From assembly GCF_001665605.1 (NCBI RefSeq), contig NZ_LZSV01000024.1:1-64000 (forward strand): DNA of 64,000 nt, read 5' to 3'. Positions 23,575 to 33,119 of this stretch are shown one piece after another. How positions within the stretch are numbered: the stretch's first letter is position 1; each line of letters begins with the position of its first letter. Made by a program: the position numbers and the translations under genes. The notes under the pieces were generated by a model. It had not been told where the DNA came from. It made no database searches and saw only the letters and a program-made list of their open reading frames with translations. The stretch is from Mycobacterium sp. 852014-50255_SCH5639931. GTDB taxonomy: Bacteria; Actinomycetota; Actinomycetes; Mycobacteriales; Mycobacteriaceae.

Positions 23575-23746
23575 GAAGCACCACGATAGGCGGCATCGAG
23601 GGCAACTGCTGGTGCTGGTGGGACGCATGTGACTCGTTGCAGGTTAACGGCAATATTCGCTGGTGAAACGCCCTGCGGGTCGCCCGGCTTCGACGCGTCA
23701 ACCGGTTAGACTTTCGGTCGATGTTCACCTTCCGCACACCCCCGCC

Positions 23747-24610
23747 ATGACCGAGCAGCCGGACAGCGGCGTCGAGCTCGGTCTGACCGGGCGGCCGCCG
23801 CGGGCGATCCCGGAACCGCAGCCGCGCACCTCGCACGGCCCGGCGAAGGTCGTCGCGATGTGCAACCAGAAGGGCGGCGTCGGGAAGACCACGTCGACGA
23901 TCAACCTGGGCGCCGCGCTCGCCGAATACGGCCGGCGGGTACTGCTGGTGGACATGGACCCGCAGGGTGCGCTGTCCGCCGGGCTCGGCGTCCCGCACTA
24001 CGAGCTGGAGAAGACCATCCACAACGTGCTGGTCGAGCCGCGCGTGTCGATCGACGACGTGCTGATGCAAACCCGGATCAAGTATTTGGACCTGGTGCCC
24101 AGCAACATCGACCTGTCCGCCGCCGAGATCCAGCTGGTCAACGAGGTGGGCCGCGAGCAGACGCTGGGCCGGGCGTTGCATCCGGTGCTGGACCGCTACG
24201 ACTACGTCCTGATCGATTGCCAGCCGTCGCTGGGGTTGCTCACCGTGAACGGTCTGGCCTGCTCGGACGGCGTGGTGATTCCCACCGAATGCGAGTTCTT
24301 CTCGCTGCGCGGCCTGGCCCTGCTGACGGACACCGTCGACAAGGTGCGCGACCGGCTCAACCCCAAGCTGGAAATCAGCGGGATCCTGCTCACCCGGTAT
24401 GACCCGCGCACCGTGAACTCGCGTGAGGTGATGGCCCGGGTGGTGGAGCGGTTCGGTGATCTGGTGTTCGACACCGTCATCACCCGGACCGTCCGATTCC
24501 CGGAGACCAGCGTGGCCGGCGAACCCATCACCACCTGGGCCCCGCGCTCTACGGGTGCCGTCGCCTACCGCGCCTTGGCCCGCGAGTTCATCGACCGATT
24601 CGGCGCGTGA
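23747..24610 (+). CDS. ParA/Soj-family ATPase (Rv1708-like)
   Basis: A 287-residue deviant-Walker ATPase: CNQKGGVGKTTSTINLGAAL, LLVDMDPQG and LIDCQPSLGLLTVNG. It heads the parA-scpA-scpB cluster, so it probably acts in chromosome organisation, but it is not the origin-proximal parA. ATG 23747 starts MTEQPDSGVELG; a GTG at 23663 in the same frame would give 315 residues. The stop overlaps scpA. Confidence 0.9.
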   Translation: MTEQPDSGVELGLTGRPPRAIPEPQPRTSHGPAKVVAMCNQKGGVGKTTSTINLGAALAEYGRRVLLVDMDPQGALSAGLGVPHYELEKTIHNVLVEPRVSIDDVLMQTRIKYLDLVPSNIDLSAAEIQLVNEVGREQTLGRALHPVLDRYDYVLIDCQPSLGLLTVNGLACSDGVVIPTECEFFSLRGLALLTDTVDKVRDRLNPKLEISGILLTRYDPRTVNSREVMARVVERFGDLVFDTVITRTVRFPETSVAGEPITTWAPRSTGAVAYRALAREFIDRFGA

Positions 24611-25425
24611 CGGCCAGCGCGAACGGTGAGGCGCCACCCAAGAACGGTTTTCAAGTCCGCCTGACCAACTTCGAGGGGCCGTTCGATCTGCTGCTGCAGC
24701 TGATCTTCGCCCACCGCCTCGACGTCACCGAGGTGGCGCTGCATCAGGTCACCGACGACTTCATCGCCTACACCCGCGCGATCGGCTCCCAGCTCGACCT
24801 GGAGGAGACGACCGCGTTCCTGGTGGTCGCGGCGACTCTGCTCGACCTCAAGGCCGCCCGGTTGTTGCCCGCCGGCCAGATCGACGACGAAGAGGACCTG
24901 GCGCTGCTGGAGGTGCGCGACCTGCTGTTCGCCCGGCTGCTGCAGTACCGCGCGTTCAAGCACGTCGCGGAGATGTTCGCCGAGCTGGAGGCCACGGCGC
25001 TGCGCAGCTACCCGCGCGCGGTGGCGCTGGAGGACCGGTTCACCGAGCTGCTGCCGGAGGTGATGCTTGGCGTCGACGCCGAACGGTTCGCCCACATCGC
25101 CGCGATCGCGTTCAGCCCGCGTCCCGCGCCGCCGACGGTGGCGATCGGGCACCTGCACGAGGTGCAGGTATCGGTGCCCGAGCAGGCCAAGAAGTTGCTG
25201 GCGATCCTGGAGTCTCGCGGCAGCGGCCACTGGGCGACGTTTTCCGAGCTGGTCGCCGACTGCGAGGCGCCGATGGAGGTCGTCGGGCGCTTCCTGGCGC
25301 TGCTCGAGTTGTATCGGAGCCGGGCGGTAGCATTCGACCAGTCGGAGCCCCTTGGCGTGCTCCAGATTTCTTGGACCGGGGAACGTCCGGCCAGCGAAGC
25401 CTTGGTAGAAGTGCGGGACGAATAG
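24607..25425 (+). CDS. scpA: Segregation and condensation protein A
   Basis: A 272-residue kleisin linking SMC heads in the bacterial condensin. The ScpA N-terminal signature VRLTNFEGPFDLLLQLIFAH is clear, and the C-terminal winged helix (FSELVADCEAPMEVVGRFLALLELYRS) is intact. GTG 24607 overlaps the ParA gene by 4 bases; scpB starts directly after the stop. Confidence 0.95.
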   Translation: MTASANGEAPPKNGFQVRLTNFEGPFDLLLQLIFAHRLDVTEVALHQVTDDFIAYTRAIGSQLDLEETTAFLVVAATLLDLKAARLLPAGQIDDEEDLALLEVRDLLFARLLQYRAFKHVAEMFAELEATALRSYPRAVALEDRFTELLPEVMLGVDAERFAHIAAIAFSPRPAPPTVAIGHLHEVQVSVPEQAKKLLAILESRGSGHWATFSELVADCEAPMEVVGRFLALLELYRSRAVAFDQSEPLGVLQISWTGERPASEALVEVRDE

Positions 25426-26121
25426 ATGACTGAGTACGAGCCCGACGTCGATCTCGACGCGGGTATCCCGGAGATCGCCGAGGCGGCACCCATGGACGCC
25501 GAGGAACTCGGCTCCGTGCTGGAGGCGCTGCTGCTGGTGGTCGACACCCCGGTCACCGCCGAGGCACTGGGCTCGGCCACGCAGCAACCCGTCTACCGCG
25601 TCGCCGCCCGGCTGCAGCAGATGGCCGATGAACTCACCGAACGCGGCAGCGGCATCGATTTGCGCCAAACCAGCGAGGGCTGGCGGATGTACACCCGCTC
25701 GCGATTCGCGCCATACGTGGAGAAGCTGCTGCTGGATGGCGCGCGGTCCAAGCTGACCCGGGCCGCGCTGGAAACCCTGGCCGTGGTGGCCTACCGGCAG
25801 CCGGTGACGCGGGCGCGCGTGAGCGCGGTCCGCGGAGTCAACGTGGATGCCGTCATGCGCACGCTGTTGGCGCGCGGCTTGATCACCGAGGCCGGGGTCG
25901 ACGACGACACGGGCGCGGTCACGTTCGCGACCACCGACCTGTTCCTGGAGCGGTTGGGGTTGACGTCGCTCGCCGACCTTCCCGACATCGCCCCGCTGCT
26001 GCCCGACGTTGACACGATCGAGGATCTGAGCGAATCCCTGGACAGTGAGCCGCGTTTCATCAAGCTGTCGGGCGGTCAGGCGCCCGAGCATGCGCTGACG
26101 TTCGACGTGGACCAGGATTGA
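25426..26121 (+). CDS. scpB: Segregation and condensation protein B
   Basis: A 231-residue partner of ScpA with two winged-helix domains; the typical ALETLAVVAYRQPVTRARVS and VRGVNVDAVMRTLLARGLI are present. It has an acidic N-terminal extension. It abuts scpA and overlaps the pseudouridine synthase start by one base. Confidence 0.95.
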   Translation: MTEYEPDVDLDAGIPEIAEAAPMDAEELGSVLEALLLVVDTPVTAEALGSATQQPVYRVAARLQQMADELTERGSGIDLRQTSEGWRMYTRSRFAPYVEKLLLDGARSKLTRAALETLAVVAYRQPVTRARVSAVRGVNVDAVMRTLLARGLITEAGVDDDTGAVTFATTDLFLERLGLTSLADLPDIAPLLPDVDTIEDLSESLDSEPRFIKLSGGQAPEHALTFDVDQD

Positions 26122-26864
26122 TGGTCGAGACTGAGGGGATCCGCCTGCAAAAGGTGTTGTCCCAAGCCGGAATTGCGTCGCGCCGGGCCGCCGAGAAGTT
26201 GATCATCGACGGCCGCGTCGAGGTCGACGGGCAGGTGGTGACCGAGCTGGGCACCCGGGTCGACCCCGACGCCTCGGTGATCCGTGTCGACGGCGCCAGG
26301 GTGGTCCTCGACGAGTCGCTGGTGTACCTGGCGCTGAACAAGCCGCGTGGCATGCACTCGACCATGTCGGACGATCGCGGCCGGCCATGCATCGGCGACC
26401 TAGTGGAACGCAAGGTGCGCGGCAACAAGAACCTCTTTCACGTCGGGCGGTTGGACGCCGACACCGAGGGCCTGATCCTGCTGACCAACGACGGCGAGCT
26501 GGCGCACCGGCTGATGCATCCCTCCCATGAGGTGCCCAAGACCTACCTGGCGACGGTGACCGGGTCGGTGCCGCGCGGGCTGGGCAAAAGACTCAAGTCG
26601 GGAATCGAATTGGACGACGGCCCCGCGCGCGTCGACGAATTCGCTGTGGTGGACGCCATTCCGGGCAAGACGCTGGTGCGGGTGGTGTTGCACGAGGGGC
26701 GCAATCGCATCGTGCGCCGGCTGTTGGCCGCGGTCGGCTTTCCGGTGGAGGCGCTGGTGCGCACCGACATCGGACCGGTGTCGCTGGGCAAGCAGCGGCC
26801 GGGCAGCTTCCGTGCGCTGAACCAGGGCGAGGTCGGCCAGCTCTACAAGGCGGTCGGCCTGTGA
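26121..26864 (+). CDS. rluB: Ribosomal large-subunit pseudouridine synthase B
   Basis: A 247-residue RsuA/RluB-type enzyme (Rv1711-like). It has an N-terminal S4 domain ([20 protein letters not shown]) and the catalytic motif [16 protein letters not shown] with Asp as nucleophile. It modifies uridines in 23S rRNA; the exact site is inferred from family. It overlaps cmk by 4 bases. Confidence 0.92.
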   Translation: MVETEGIRLQKVLSQAGIASRRAAEKLIIDGRVEVDGQVVTELGTRVDPDASVIRVDGARVVLDESLVYLALNKPRGMHSTMSDDRGRPCIGDLVERKVRGNKNLFHVGRLDADTEGLILLTNDGELAHRLMHPSHEVPKTYLATVTGSVPRGLGKRLKSGIELDDGPARVDEFAVVDAIPGKTLVRVVLHEGRNRIVRRLLAAVGFPVEALVRTDIGPVSLGKQRPGSFRALNQGEVGQLYKAVGL

Positions 26865-27544
26865 GCGCCGTGGTCGTTGCCATCGACGGGCCCGCCGGGA
26901 CCGGAAAGTCTTCGGTGTCAAGGGGATTAGCGCGCGCCCTGGGCGCACGCTACCTGGACACCGGGGCGATGTACCGGATGGTGACCCTGGCGGTACTGCG
27001 CGCCGGCATCGACCCGGCGGACGCCGAAGCCGTCGGGCGCATCGGGGCGACGGCGCAGCTGTCGGTGGACTACCACCCCGAGGGGGACCGATACTTCCTT
27101 GCGGGAGAGGATGTTTCGGTCGAGATCCGCGGCGACGAGGTTACCCGCGCGGTGTCGGCGGTGTCGTCGGTACCCACCGTGCGGGCGCACCTCGTCGGGC
27201 TGCAGCGCGAAATGGCCGGGGGCCCAGGCAGCGTCGTCGTCGAGGGACGCGACATCGGAACCGTCGTCCTGCCCGACGCCCCCGTGAAGATCTTCCTGAC
27301 CGCGTCGGCCGAAACCCGCGCGCGGCGCCGCAACGATCAGAACGTCGCGGCCGGGCTCACCGGCGACTACGACGCGGTGCTGGCCGACGTCCGGCGGCGC
27401 GATCATCTGGACTCCACCCGAGCGGTGTCGCCGCTGCGCGCCGCGCCCGACGCGGTGGTGGTCGACACCAGCGAGATGACCGAGGCGCAGGTCATCGACC
27501 ACCTGCTGGAGCTGGTCGAGCAGCGAAGCGGGGCGGTGCGGTGA
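26861..27544 (+). CDS. cmk: Cytidylate kinase
   Basis: A 227-residue CMP/dCMP kinase. The P-loop is [15 protein letters not shown]; the CMP-binding [12 protein letters not shown] and the lid [10 protein letters not shown] are visible. GTG 26861 overlaps rluB, and the 3' end overlaps der, as in other actinobacteria. Confidence 0.95.
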   Translation: MSAVVVAIDGPAGTGKSSVSRGLARALGARYLDTGAMYRMVTLAVLRAGIDPADAEAVGRIGATAQLSVDYHPEGDRYFLAGEDVSVEIRGDEVTRAVSAVSSVPTVRAHLVGLQREMAGGPGSVVVEGRDIGTVVLPDAPVKIFLTASAETRARRRNDQNVAAGLTGDYDAVLADVRRRDHLDSTRAVSPLRAAPDAVVVDTSEMTEAQVIDHLLELVEQRSGAVR

Positions 27545-28941
27545 CTTCCGACGGCACCTGGACCGACGAAAGCGATTGGGAATCGGTCGAATCCGGGCTC
27601 GAAGAGCTGGCCGAAGCCGGCCCCGCGCCCGTCGTGGCGGTGGTCGGGCGGCCCAACGTCGGCAAGTCCACGTTGGTCAACCGGATCCTGGGCCGGCGCG
27701 AGGCGGTGGTGCAGGACATTCCCGGGGTGACCCGCGACCGCGTGTCCTACGACGCGCTCTGGACCGGCCGCCGGTTCGTCGTGCAGGACACCGGCGGGTG
27801 GGAGCCCGACGCCAAGGGCCTGCAGCAGTTAGTGGCCGAACAGGCATCGGTGGCCATGCGCACCGCCGATGCGGTGATCCTGGTGGTCGACGCCACGGTC
27901 GGCGCCACGGCGGCCGACGAGGCGGCCGCCCGCATCCTGTTGCGCTCGGGCAAGCCAGTCTTCCTGGCGGCCAACAAGGTTGACAGCGAGAAGGGCGAAG
28001 CGGACGCGGCGGCGTTGTGGTCGCTCGGCCTCGGGGAGCCGCACGCCGTCAGCGCGATCCACGGTCGCGGCGTCGCCGACCTGCTCGACCAGGTGCTGGC
28101 CGCGCTGCCAGAGGTGTCCGAGGCGGCGCCCGCACCGGGCGGCCCCCGGCGGGTCGCGCTGGTCGGCAAGCCCAATGTGGGGAAGAGCTCGCTGCTGAAC
28201 AAGCTGGCCGGGGACGAGCGTTCGGTGGTGCACGACGTCGCCGGGACGACCGTGGACCCGGTGGACTCGCTGATCGAATTGGGCGGCAAGGTATGGCGAT
28301 TCGTCGACACCGCGGGTCTGCGACGCAAAGTCGGCCAGGCCAGCGGGCACGAGTTCTACGCCTCGGTGCGCACCCACTCGGCGATCGACTCCGCCGAGGT
28401 GGTGGTCGTGCTGATCGACGCCTCGCAGCCGCTGACCGAACAGGACCAGCGGGTGCTGTCCATGGTCATCGAGGCCGGCCGGGCGCTGGTGCTGGCTTTC
28501 AACAAGTGGGACCTGGTGGACGAGGACCGGCGCGAACTACTGGAGCGCGAGATCGACCGCGAGCTGCTGCAGCTGCGGTGGGCGCAGCGCGTGAACATCT
28601 CCGCCAGGACGGGCCGCGCGGTGCAGAAGCTGGTGCCCGCGATGGAGACGGCATTGGCGTCGTGGGATATGCGCATTCCCACGGGCCCGTTGAATGCGTG
28701 GCTCAAAGAGGTGGTGGCGGCGACCCCGCCTCCCGTGCGCGGAGGCAAGCAGCCGCGCATCCTGTTCGCCACCCAGGCCACCGCCCGTCCACCGACGTTT
28801 GTGCTGTTCACCACGGGGTTCTTGGAGGCCGGCTACCGGCGCTTCCTGGAGCGGCGGCTGCGCGAGGCCTTCGGTTTCGAGGGCAGCCCGATCCGGATCA
28901 ACGTGCGGGTGCGCGAAAAGCGGGGCACCAAGCGGCGCTGA
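27541..28941 (+). CDS. der: Ribosome-assembly GTPase Der (EngA)
   Basis: A 466-residue protein with two G domains in tandem: [12 protein letters not shown] (near residue 38) with DTGGWEP, and [12 protein letters not shown] (near residue 210) with [11 protein letters not shown]-like domain follows and ends in a basic tail (REKRGTKRR). It is required for 50S maturation and closes the conserved rRNA/nucleotide operon. Confidence 0.96.
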   Translation: MTSDGTWTDESDWESVESGLEELAEAGPAPVVAVVGRPNVGKSTLVNRILGRREAVVQDIPGVTRDRVSYDALWTGRRFVVQDTGGWEPDAKGLQQLVAEQASVAMRTADAVILVVDATVGATAADEAAARILLRSGKPVFLAANKVDSEKGEADAAALWSLGLGEPHAVSAIHGRGVADLLDQVLAALPEVSEAAPAPGGPRRVALVGKPNVGKSSLLNKLAGDERSVVHDVAGTTVDPVDSLIELGGKVWRFVDTAGLRRKVGQASGHEFYASVRTHSAIDSAEVVVVLIDASQPLTEQDQRVLSMVIEAGRALVLAFNKWDLVDEDRRELLEREIDRELLQLRWAQRVNISARTGRAVQKLVPAMETALASWDMRIPTGPLNAWLKEVVAATPPPVRGGKQPRILFATQATARPPTFVLFTTGFLEAGYRRFLERRLREAFGFEGSPIRINVRVREKRGTKRR

Positions 28942-28959
28942 GCTCTGGCTCTGTGGTCT

Positions 28960-29153
28960 CCGTTCGGAGCCAGTCGGCGGCTTTCAAGCTTGATATCACC
29001 AGCCGGGAATCGCGTTTGCGATTCGCCTCATGGTCGCCGAGCCGTACTGTGCGCACGGCCGCGCAGCGGTTCTACGGCCGCGAGGCCGAACTCGCCGGGG
29101 CGCTACTGAACTGGGTCGACGAGGTTGCCGCCCGGTTGGGGAAGGTCGATTAG
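28960..29153 (+). pseudogene. Possible gene remnant upstream of tRNA-Pro
   Basis: A short open stretch whose end (AAQRFYGREAELAGALLNWV and a few more residues to the stop) looks like the C-terminal helix of a protein, but it has no start codon or ribosome site of its own; the frame is the shadow frame of der. It may be what is left of a gene between der and the tRNA. Weak evidence. Confidence 0.3.
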
Positions 29154-29213
29154 GGGAGTGGCGGGTCGTCTACGGTAGGCTTTCGACCTGCTGCCGCCGA
29201 TGCGGGCGGCATC

Positions 29214-29290
29214 CGGGCTGTGGCGCAGTTTGGTAGCGCACTTGACTGGGGGTCAAGTGGTCGCAGGTTCAAATCCTGTCAGCCCGACCA
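29214..29290 (+). tRNA. tRNA-Pro (anticodon GGG)
   Basis: A full cloverleaf: acceptor CGGGCTG/CAGCCCG, D-arm GCGC...GCGC, anticodon stem CTTGA/TCAAG with loop CTGGGGG (anticodon GGG), T-arm GCAGG-TTCAAAT-CCTGT, and encoded CCA. Its 3' portion is repeated downstream four times, marking it as the attachment site for integrating elements. Confidence 0.97.
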
Positions 29291-29315
29291 TGTAATGTCG
29301 CAAGACATCGGATAG

Positions 29316-29345
29316 CCGCGGACCTACTTTAGGTCTGCGGTTTTT
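29316..29345 (+). terminator. Rho-independent terminator after tRNA-Pro
   Basis: An 11-bp stem (CCGCGGACCTA / TAGGTCTGCGG with one G-T pair) with a 3-base loop, followed by five T residues. It lies 26 bases after the tRNA and belongs to its transcript. Confidence 0.85.
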
Positions 29346-29784
29346 GCGTTTGGGGCCTTTGGGGGTACCGATGCCGATGTGGTGCAGGTAACGCGCGCGC
29401 CGTAAACATGGCCAGATCAGCCCAGCCGCTGCTTCCGGGGGCATCGCTCGTTGCAGAGGGTCCCAGGAGCCGTAAGCCGGAGAGGACCTTGGTCCCTAGT
29501 TCTCAAGGTCTAAGCGGGAAGAAGATATTACGCAGGGACGACGCCTAGATCCGGCGAAGGGGGGATCGTATATATAAGCGGTCGGCATGCAAATGTCAGA
29601 GATGGGGCCATTTGCCTGAACTCCTCGCCACCTCGCCATCCAGCGTGAGAAGTGATCCATATGAACGGAATAGGTGACGATAGTCCTGAGACCAGGAGCG
29701 AAGAGGGAAGGGGTCTACCATAAAGCTGTGGCAGACAATGCACGAACTGCCTCAAATGCGATGTGGCATATAGGAGAGAAACTG
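29346..29784. other. Left edge of the tRNA-Pro island, no clear gene
   Basis: About 440 bases with lower GC and no convincing coding frame. An AT-rich TATATATAAG at 29569-29578 could be part of a promoter for the small Cys-rich gene that follows. No integrase remnant is recognisable here. Confidence 0.4.
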
Positions 29785-30115
29785 ATGCCTGATCAACCGG
29801 AATTCAAGAAGCAACCTGCTGCTGAGAGAATCACCGACGAAGCGTTCCGCTCAGCTGGAAAAGGACGAAGTAAAAGTAGGACAGTTGGAATTGGACACCG
29901 AACAGGGTACTGAACCTGCAGTGCGCGGTGATGGTGAGGTGCGTAGTAAGACAGTAAATGGAATTTGTTACTGCCAAATCTCCTGCGGCGGCCACTGGGC
30001 CTATATCAGAAACATGACAACCAATGAGATCCAGAAATGTGGAGACAGCGAACTCCGCGTTAACTGCGGAGGGACGACGTGGCTGGTTAGCTGGCTGGTT
30101 AGCTGCCGGGCCTAA
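29785..30115 (+). pseudogene. Frameshifted small Cys-rich peptide, RiPP-precursor-like
   Basis: ATG 29785 follows a good TAGGAGA site and encodes MPDQPEFKKQPAAERITDEA then FR, after which the frame soon stops (29913). The +1 frame is open from 29786 and continues as QLEKDEVKVGQLELDTEQG, then KTVNGICYCQISCGG and a further Cys in QKCGDSEL and NCGG. Joined by one skipped base near 29851, it reads as an acidic leader with a DEAFR motif of the kind seen in some RiPP leaders, followed by a short Cys-rich core. A 12-bp tandem repeat ends the frame. It could be a decayed gene, a sequencing indel or a programmed shift. No modifying enzyme is adjacent. RiPP identity is inference. Confidence 0.4.
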
Positions 30116-30417
30116 AGTCCTTCGGACGCCCGAATACGGCCTAGCACATGCCGTTCCCCCCCCCCAGTGTGCGGGCCGAAGGCTCGAGTCCGTAGCTCAA
30201 CAGACAGAAAGGTGACCACCCCGGAAGGGGATCACGGCACCTGCAGATCAAGCATTGATCGTCGACACGTGCAGCTGTAGCGACCACTCTTCGGCGTCTC
30301 CGCCTTGGTACACGGCCGGGATGCGAGAGCTAGATACTCTCAATAAGGCGGCATGTATCTCTTCGAAAAAGGAAGCCAGGGCGATGCCGGTGTAACCGGC
30401 GAAAGGAATTGATTGTC
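30116..30417. other. Intergenic region with a 10-C run
   Basis: Contains a homopolymer of ten C (30156-30165), which is prone to indel error, and a small CCCC/GGGG hairpin. No gene is visible; it probably carries the promoter of the metalloprotease gene. Confidence 0.4.
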
Positions 30418-31473
30418 ATGGGTGCTCGTCGCGGTTGCTGCATCGTTCCAACGGATGTTCTACGCAAGCTCGCCGAGGATGAATCGATGCCCGCAGAGTC
30501 ACGGCAGGCCTTTCGCAAGAGTGTCGCACTTGAGCCAGCGTGGCGCACGCTGCGGATCGCGCATACCGAGGCGCTACAGGCCAGTCTCCTTGCCAGAGGG
30601 ATCACCAGCCCTCGCCTGGCAGGTGTGCTCGCGCCTGCCCCCGAGGTCACGGTTTACGACTGCAAGCGCACTCCTTCGCTGCCCGGCACGCGAATCCCAA
30701 AACCCGGGAGCTCCACTGATATCACGGCGAAACGCGCATTCGACGAAACAACCGCTGTCGCCCGTTTCTACCAGCAGTGTTTTGGACGCAACTCGATTGA
30801 CGATGCCGGGATGACGCTGATGTCTTCGATCCACTACGACGAACGCTATGCAAACGCTTTCTGGAATGGCGCTCAGATGGTCTATGGGGACGGGGACGGC
30901 GAAATATTTATCGACTTCACGACGTCGAATGACGTTATCGCCCATGAACTGACACACGGCGTCACCGAACACACCGCGGGTCTCATTTACGAGCAAGAGC
31001 CCGGTGCACTCAATGAGAGCATCTCCGATGTGTTCGGTTCGATGTTTCGCCAGTGGCGAAAGAAGCAGACCGTCGCACAGGCGGACTGGCTTATCGGCGC
31101 AGACATCCTTGGTCCTGCGGCAATTGCGAAGGGCTACACGTGCCTGCGTGACATGGCACAACCTGGCGCCAAACACTGCCTGTCACCGCAGCCATCGCAT
31201 TATCGCGACTACATTCGCGGAGGCGATGTGCACGAGAACAGCGGCATCCCGAATCACGCCTTCTACCTCGCGGCGATGGCTATTGGTGGACGCTCCTGGG
31301 AGAAGGCCGGGAAGGTTTGGTACGGCGCCCTGACCAGCGCGAAGGCCCGCCCGGGGACGAAATTCAAGGCGTTCGCTGACCTTACGCGCTCGGCCGCCAA
31401 ATCGCTGTTCCCTACCGAGAGCGCCGTATATCGTGGGGTGGATGATGGGTGGACCCAGGTCGGCATTTCATAG
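30418..31473 (+). CDS. Protealysin-like M4 (thermolysin family) metalloprotease
   Basis: A 351-residue peptidase. The zinc site is complete: HELTH with catalytic Glu (near residue 178) and the third ligand Glu in GALNESISDVFG; the late catalytic His lies in GGDVHENSGIPNHAFY. The N-terminus has no signal peptide and shows a protealysin-type short propeptide motif, CCIVPTDVLRKLAED. Protealysin-like enzymes are cytoplasmic or released non-classically and self-activate by propeptide cleavage. ATG 30418 follows GAAAGGA; a TTG three codons upstream is less likely. An emfourin-like inhibitor gene follows 54 bases later, the arrangement known in Serratia. The lower GC than flanking core genes suggests transfer. 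Confidence 0.93.
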   Translation: MGARRGCCIVPTDVLRKLAEDESMPAESRQAFRKSVALEPAWRTLRIAHTEALQASLLARGITSPRLAGVLAPAPEVTVYDCKRTPSLPGTRIPKPGSSTDITAKRAFDETTAVARFYQQCFGRNSIDDAGMTLMSSIHYDERYANAFWNGAQMVYGDGDGEIFIDFTTSNDVIAHELTHGVTEHTAGLIYEQEPGALNESISDVFGSMFRQWRKKQTVAQADWLIGADILGPAAIAKGYTCLRDMAQPGAKHCLSPQPSHYRDYIRGGDVHENSGIPNHAFYLAAMAIGGRSWEKAGKVWYGALTSAKARPGTKFKAFADLTRSAAKSLFPTESAVYRGVDDGWTQVGIS

Positions 31474-31527
31474 CTCCGACGTTTCATGTTGAGTCCCCTG
31501 CTGAACGAAAACGATCGAGGCGCAGCA

Positions 31528-31797
31528 ATGGGAGATCGCTACGTTATTGAGCGACGTGGTGGCTTCGCCGGTCTGAAAGCCAGCGGCGCAGTCGATAGTG
31601 ACGCACTTGATCCTCAGGATCGCGCAACACTAGACGAGCTTCTCGCTAGCAAAGAGCCGCTCGCCAGGGACCGCGGCGCAGACCGCTACACGTATGTCGT
31701 CACACGGCAGAGCGCGGACGGCGTTAGCACGACTTGCCAGGTTCCAGAAAGCATGATGCCCCCCGCGGTGGCAAGCATCGTGACGGAACAGATCTGA
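31528..31797 (+). CDS. Emfourin-like protealysin inhibitor
   Basis: An 89-residue protein starting MGDRYVIERRGGFAGLKASG, closely resembling emfourin, the slow-tight-binding proteinaceous inhibitor of protealysin-like M4 peptidases that is encoded next to its target. Further family features are the acidic DPQDRATLDELL helix and RYTYVVTRQSADG. ATG 31528 with GAGG about 10 bases upstream is chosen over an upstream TTG. It presumably keeps the adjacent protease inactive inside the cell. Confidence 0.85.
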   Translation: MGDRYVIERRGGFAGLKASGAVDSDALDPQDRATLDELLASKEPLARDRGADRYTYVVTRQSADGVSTTCQVPESMMPPAVASIVTEQI

Positions 31798-31828
31798 CCA
31801 TCGACCCACGCGGGAAGGAAGACCCGTA

Positions 31829-32044
31829 ATGGATGAGAGTAGTAAGAATCCACCTCGACAATGCCCTAGCTGCGGCGTTCAGGCCAGAAAGCTTTTCATA
31901 TGCAGATTTTACACCGATGCACCTTGTGATTACGGGCTGGACCCCGGTTGCTTAAGTGGGGAATTCTACGAGTGGCTTGATGACGATGGCATCTACCACG
32001 TCGCGTGTAAGCACGGGCATCAGAACGTGAAACGGGTTTATTAA
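31829..32044 (+). CDS. Small Cys-rich protein, zinc-ribbon-like
   Basis: A 71-residue protein starting MDESSKNPPRQCPSCGVQAR, with Cys at CPSC, ICRF, APCDYG, PGCLS and ACKHGHQ. The pattern fits one or two zinc sites or disulphides. A good GGAAGGAAG precedes the ATG by about 8 bases. It lies 31 bases after the inhibitor gene, so it is probably in the protease operon. I do not recognise the family. Confidence 0.6.
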   Translation: MDESSKNPPRQCPSCGVQARKLFICRFYTDAPCDYGLDPGCLSGEFYEWLDDDGIYHVACKHGHQNVKRVY

Positions 32045-32146
32045 AATCCGCAAGAGTTCATTAAACGCCCATATGAGTCTGCAGTTCACGTGGCTTCTCG
32101 GCTTAAGATTTCCAGGCCCCAAGAATGCGAGCGGAAGAGCCAATTA

Positions 32147-32908
32147 ATGAATATCGATTCGAGAATTGAATGTCCCACGCGCCAAATGCCTGCTGGGCAG
32201 CTTTGGAAGTGTAAGAATAAGAAATGTTCTCACTTCAAAACCTATGGCTGCCTAGCGGAATTCGTCAGTATGTACGGCGGAGGAATGGTATGCAGGGACT
32301 GTGATACCGGACGCGCAAAGAAGGCGCAAAGAAGGTTGGCCAGAAGTCTAGGTCCGCGCAATGTGAGGACTGCGTGGGAAGTGGCCGGATTCCATTTGAC
32401 TAGTTACCGATCCATCGGCGTAACACGCGGGCGAAACGATCCCACCTTCTACGTTCGCAACCAGCATTTTCAGCCCGTCGAGCGAAGGCCGTCGGGGCTA
32501 AGGTCGTTGGTAGACGCGATTTCTCGCAGCGTGTCGGTGGTGCCGGTTTCGGAGTGGCTGACGGATTCAAATCCTGTCAGCCCGACATATTGGAGTTGCG
32601 GCGCGTCAGGGTGCGGCCGCGGAAAAAGCCTGGCGCTATCACCCCTCCAGATCACCATCAGGACCGATCCGAGCAGTAGCACGCCGATAACGACCGGCGC
32701 GACGGTCATTTCTTTTCTCCGCACCGCCTTGGCGGCCCACAAGAAGCGGAGTCACGCTCAGGTTGTCCCTGCCAGGGTTCATGCGGCGGTGTGGTTGCAT
32801 GCCACCGCGACCCATTTCGCGTCGGACGCTTGTTCTGATCACGGCAGCTCTCCTGGGTCGGGCCCTACTCACCGATTCACAATTTCCCTAGTCGAGTGGC
32901 AGGCCTAG
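32147..32908 (+). CDS. Cys-rich N-terminus fused in frame across a tRNA-derived repeat
   Basis: ATG 32147 follows GCGGAAGAG. The first 70 residues look genuine: WKCKNKKCSHFKTYGC and GGGMVCRDCDTGRAKKAQRR form a compact Cys cluster suggestive of zinc binding. The remaining frame, to 253 residues, runs through the tRNA-Pro 3' repeat at 32566 and has no family features. The likely history is that the native C-terminus was lost when the neighbouring element joined at the repeat. Confidence 0.45.
   Translation: MNIDSRIECPTRQMPAGQLWKCKNKKCSHFKTYGCLAEFVSMYGGGMVCRDCDTGRAKKAQRRLARSLGPRNVRTAWEVAGFHLTSYRSIGVTRGRNDPTFYVRNQHFQPVERRPSGLRSLVDAISRSVSVVPVSEWLTDSNPVSPTYWSCGASGCGRGKSLALSPLQITIRTDPSSSTPITTGATVISFLRTALAAHKKRSHAQVVPARVHAAVWLHATATHFASDACSDHGSSPGSGPTHRFTISLVEWQA
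32566..32586 (+). repeat. tRNA-Pro 3' end copy (candidate att scar 2)
   Basis: Twenty-one bases, TTCAAATCCTGTCAGCCCGA plus C, identical to positions 29269-29289 less the CCA end of the tRNA gene. It marks the boundary between segments 1 and 2 of the island. Confidence 0.85.
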
Positions 32909-32915
32909 TTTCCTC

Positions 32916-33080
32916 CTAGGGCGCGCACTTCTTGCAGGCATCGCGCTGGATCGGGCTCGCGCAGTCCCCGCAGTAGTAGAGGCCGCAGATATGGCACTCC
33001 GTCACAGATTTCTTCTTCCCACATATGTGACACTTCGCCTTCACCTTCGTGTCCGCATCATGGTCAGCAAGCTCGCTCAT
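32916..33080 (-). CDS. Small zinc-finger-like protein
   Basis: A 54-residue protein beginning MSELADHDADTKVKAKCHIC. Eight or more Cys occur as CHIC, CHICG, YYCGDC and ACKKC, with His, consistent with a treble-clef or double zinc finger. GGGAGGAAGG lies just upstream; ATG 33080 has normal spacing while ATG 33086 is too close. It is preceded on the same strand by the DUF1036-like gene. Function is unknown. Confidence 0.65.
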   Translation of the reverse strand: MSELADHDADTKVKAKCHICGKKKSVTECHICGLYYCGDCASPIQRDACKKCAP

Positions 33081-33119
33081 ATTCATCCTTCCTCCCAACT
33101 GGGTTGGCGACCGCTGAGC

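Noticed and set aside
30156-30165. Run of ten C as a possible phase-variation tract
   Set aside because: It lies outside any supported coding frame, so there is no switch to control; it is more likely a sequencing-sensitive spot.
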